Assembly (NCBI RefSeq): GCF_947624825.1
Contig: NZ_CANQLZ010000006.1
Location: 1 to 64,000, forward strand
Length of the DNA: 64,000 bases
Direction of reading: 5' to 3'
From: an uncultured Acinetobacter sp.
Lineage (GTDB): Bacteria; Pseudomonadota; Gammaproteobacteria; Pseudomonadales; Moraxellaceae
Part shown: positions 62,904-64,000 of the stretch, in pieces
Layout: each line of letters begins with the position of its first letter
Position numbering within the stretch: the first letter of the stretch is position 1
The notes under the pieces: generated by a model
What the model saw: only the letters and a program-made list of their open reading frames with translations
What the model was told of the DNA's origin: nothing
Database searches by the model: none
Program-made: the position numbers and the translations under genes

Positions 62904-64000
62904 TTATTGATTGAGTCTCCAAATTGTTTGTGTCTGGGTATCCTCTAAAAGGATGCCACTTTTAAGTAATTTCTGTCGAATTTGATCTGCTAAAGCATAT
63001 TGTTTATTGGTTCGTGCTTTATTTCTTGCCAGAATCGCTTCTTGGATTTCCTGCTCGGAAAGGGGAGAATCTTGTTCACTAGCTGAGTGCTTTAATATTT
63101 TCTCAGGATCATACTGAAAAATATTTAGAATATTGCCAATCCAAAGAAGTAACTGATAATTTTTAATAACGTTTTCTTGGTTCTCTTCTTTTAAGGCTAT
63201 GTTCAGCTGCTTCAATAAGTCAAAACAAACAACTAAAGCTTCTGGAGTATTAAAGTCATCGTTCATGGCTTGATTAAATTTTTGTATAAAAGGATTACTG
63301 TTTAGTTCTGTTTTAATAGCATCATCTTTTGATGTGATAAAAGGTTGTGCGTGGTAAATTGCTTGATAGAATCGAGATAATACTTTTTGTGTGTCTTTTA
63401 AAATATGATCAGAGAAATCAATAGGACTCCGATAATGAGAACTAATCATTAATAAGCGAATGACTTCAGGATGATAAGACTTGAATGCATCGCGGATGGT
63501 GAGAAAATTACCTAATGATTTCGACATTTTTTCTCCATTGACATTGATGAAGCCTGTATGCAACCAGTAATTCACATATTTTTCTCCAGTTGCAGCTTCA
63601 CTCTGCGCAATTTCATTTTCATGATGTGGGAAAATTAAATCACCCCCACCGCCATGAATATCGAAATGGTTGCCAAGATGACACATTGACATTGCCGAAC
63701 ATTCAATATGCCAACCTGGTCGCCCATTTCCCCAAGGCGATTGCCAAAAAGGTTCATTGGGTTTTGATGCCTTCCAGAGTACAAAATCAAAAGGATGATG
63801 TTTTTCTGTTTCTAAACTGACACGTTGGCTAGCGCCTGCTTGCATATCTGCTAATTTTCGACCAGATAATCGCCCATAGTCAGGATAGCTTTCAATGGAA
63901 AAATAAATATCACCATTTGCTATTTGGTAGGCGTATTTTTTCTCGATTAAGGTTTGAATGATTCGTTGGATATCCTGAATTGAATCGGTTGCTTTAGGCT
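62904..64000 (-). CDS. cysS: Cysteinyl-tRNA synthetase paralog, 5' end outside the window
   Basis: The C-terminal 366 residues are visible and the frame is open to the window edge. The class I core shows SESYPDYGRLSGRKLADMQAG (SIESYPDYGRLSG), FDFVLWKASKP, WHIECSAMSM, FPHHENEIAQSEAATG and the KMSKSLGNFLTI signature. The zinc ligands Cys (IECSA), His and Glu (HHENE) seen in CysRS are kept. The anticodon region follows. A second cysS next to folE2 is typical of zinc-starvation clusters; the usual cysS elsewhere is assumed, not seen. The Fur-like gene follows after 61 bp. Confidence 0.88.
   Translation of the reverse strand, partial: PKATDSIQDIQRIIQTLIEKKYAYQIANGDIYFSIESYPDYGRLSGRKLADMQAGASQRVSLETEKHHPFDFVLWKASKPNEPFWQSPWGNGRPGWHIECSAMSMCHLGNHFDIHGGGGDLIFPHHENEIAQSEAATGEKYVNYWLHTGFINVNGEKMSKSLGNFLTIRDAFKSYHPEVIRLLMISSHYRSPIDFSDHILKDTQKVLSRFYQAIYHAQPFITSKDDAIKTELNSNPFIQKFNQAMNDDFNTPEALVVCFDLLKQLNIALKEENQENVIKNYQLLLWIGNILNIFQYDPEKILKHSASEQDSPLSEQEIQEAILARNKARTNKQYALADQIRQKLLKSGILLEDTQTQTIWRLNQ

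Overview
The window reads as an Acinetobacter chromosome. It carries an Omp33-36-type porin, an ssb with a Gly/Asn/Gln-rich linker, a CrbS/CrbR-ActP-Acs acetate module and AT-rich DNA with IS982-family elements. No rRNA, tRNA or CRISPR array was recognised. The genus is an inference from gene content; no species is claimed.

Positions 1-31929 are mostly core genome. After an IS982-type end (1-76) come a broken Old Yellow Enzyme gene, waaA-rsmE (lipid A-Kdo; 16S rRNA methylation), a MscS channel, a DUF805 protein and acs. A sulfone/sulfonate-sulfur block follows (DszC/SfnC-like flavin enzyme, broken sfnG, msuE) with a broken stand-alone Hint-domain gene inside it. Next are crbR, crbS and yjcH-actP, which with acs form an acetate uptake, activation and sensing set. 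Then come a DUF697-like pair, a degenerate ion channel, the porin, a complete IS982-family element, a GGDEF protein, uvrA, tenA, a DUF475 membrane protein, a YajR-like transporter and ssb.

Positions 31930 to about 55270 are a mosaic accessory island next to ssb. It starts with three overlapping tyrosine recombinase genes plus a small coiled-coil protein. Next is a compact RiPP cluster: a 52-residue precursor ending in YDR-V-HNR-HNR, a radical SAM/SPASM enzyme, a 2-oxoglutarate/Fe(II)-type oxygenase and an HExxH enzyme. Then comes an operon led by a controller (C-protein)-type regulator with a C-box-like operator but no restriction-modification genes; it encodes a GNAT, an ImmA/IrrE peptidase and a beta-family protein whose 3' end is interrupted by an IS2-subgroup element. 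A convergent sce7726-type nuclease-like gene follows. After a truncated IS982 copy lies the left end of a Tn7-like transposon with three TnsB-type sites. Its cargo is a type III CBASS operon (SLOG-PNP effector, CD-NTase, HORMA, TRIP13-like ATPase, DEDDh exonuclease), followed by tnsE and tnsD. tnsA, tnsB, tnsC and the right end are absent, so the element is a remnant.

Positions 55271-64000 hold a minus-strand set of back-up enzymes typical of zinc starvation: cysS paralog, Fur-like regulator, folE2, hisI, gamma-carbonic anhydrase-like, pyrC-like and thrS paralogs, and a PBP2 paralog broken by one stop codon. A 34-bp perfect palindrome made of overlapping Zur-box-like sequences lies just upstream of folE2.

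Four genes (nemA-like, Hint, sfnG, PBP2 paralog) are each broken by a single in-frame TAG/TAA that a C-to-T change at a Gln codon would explain.
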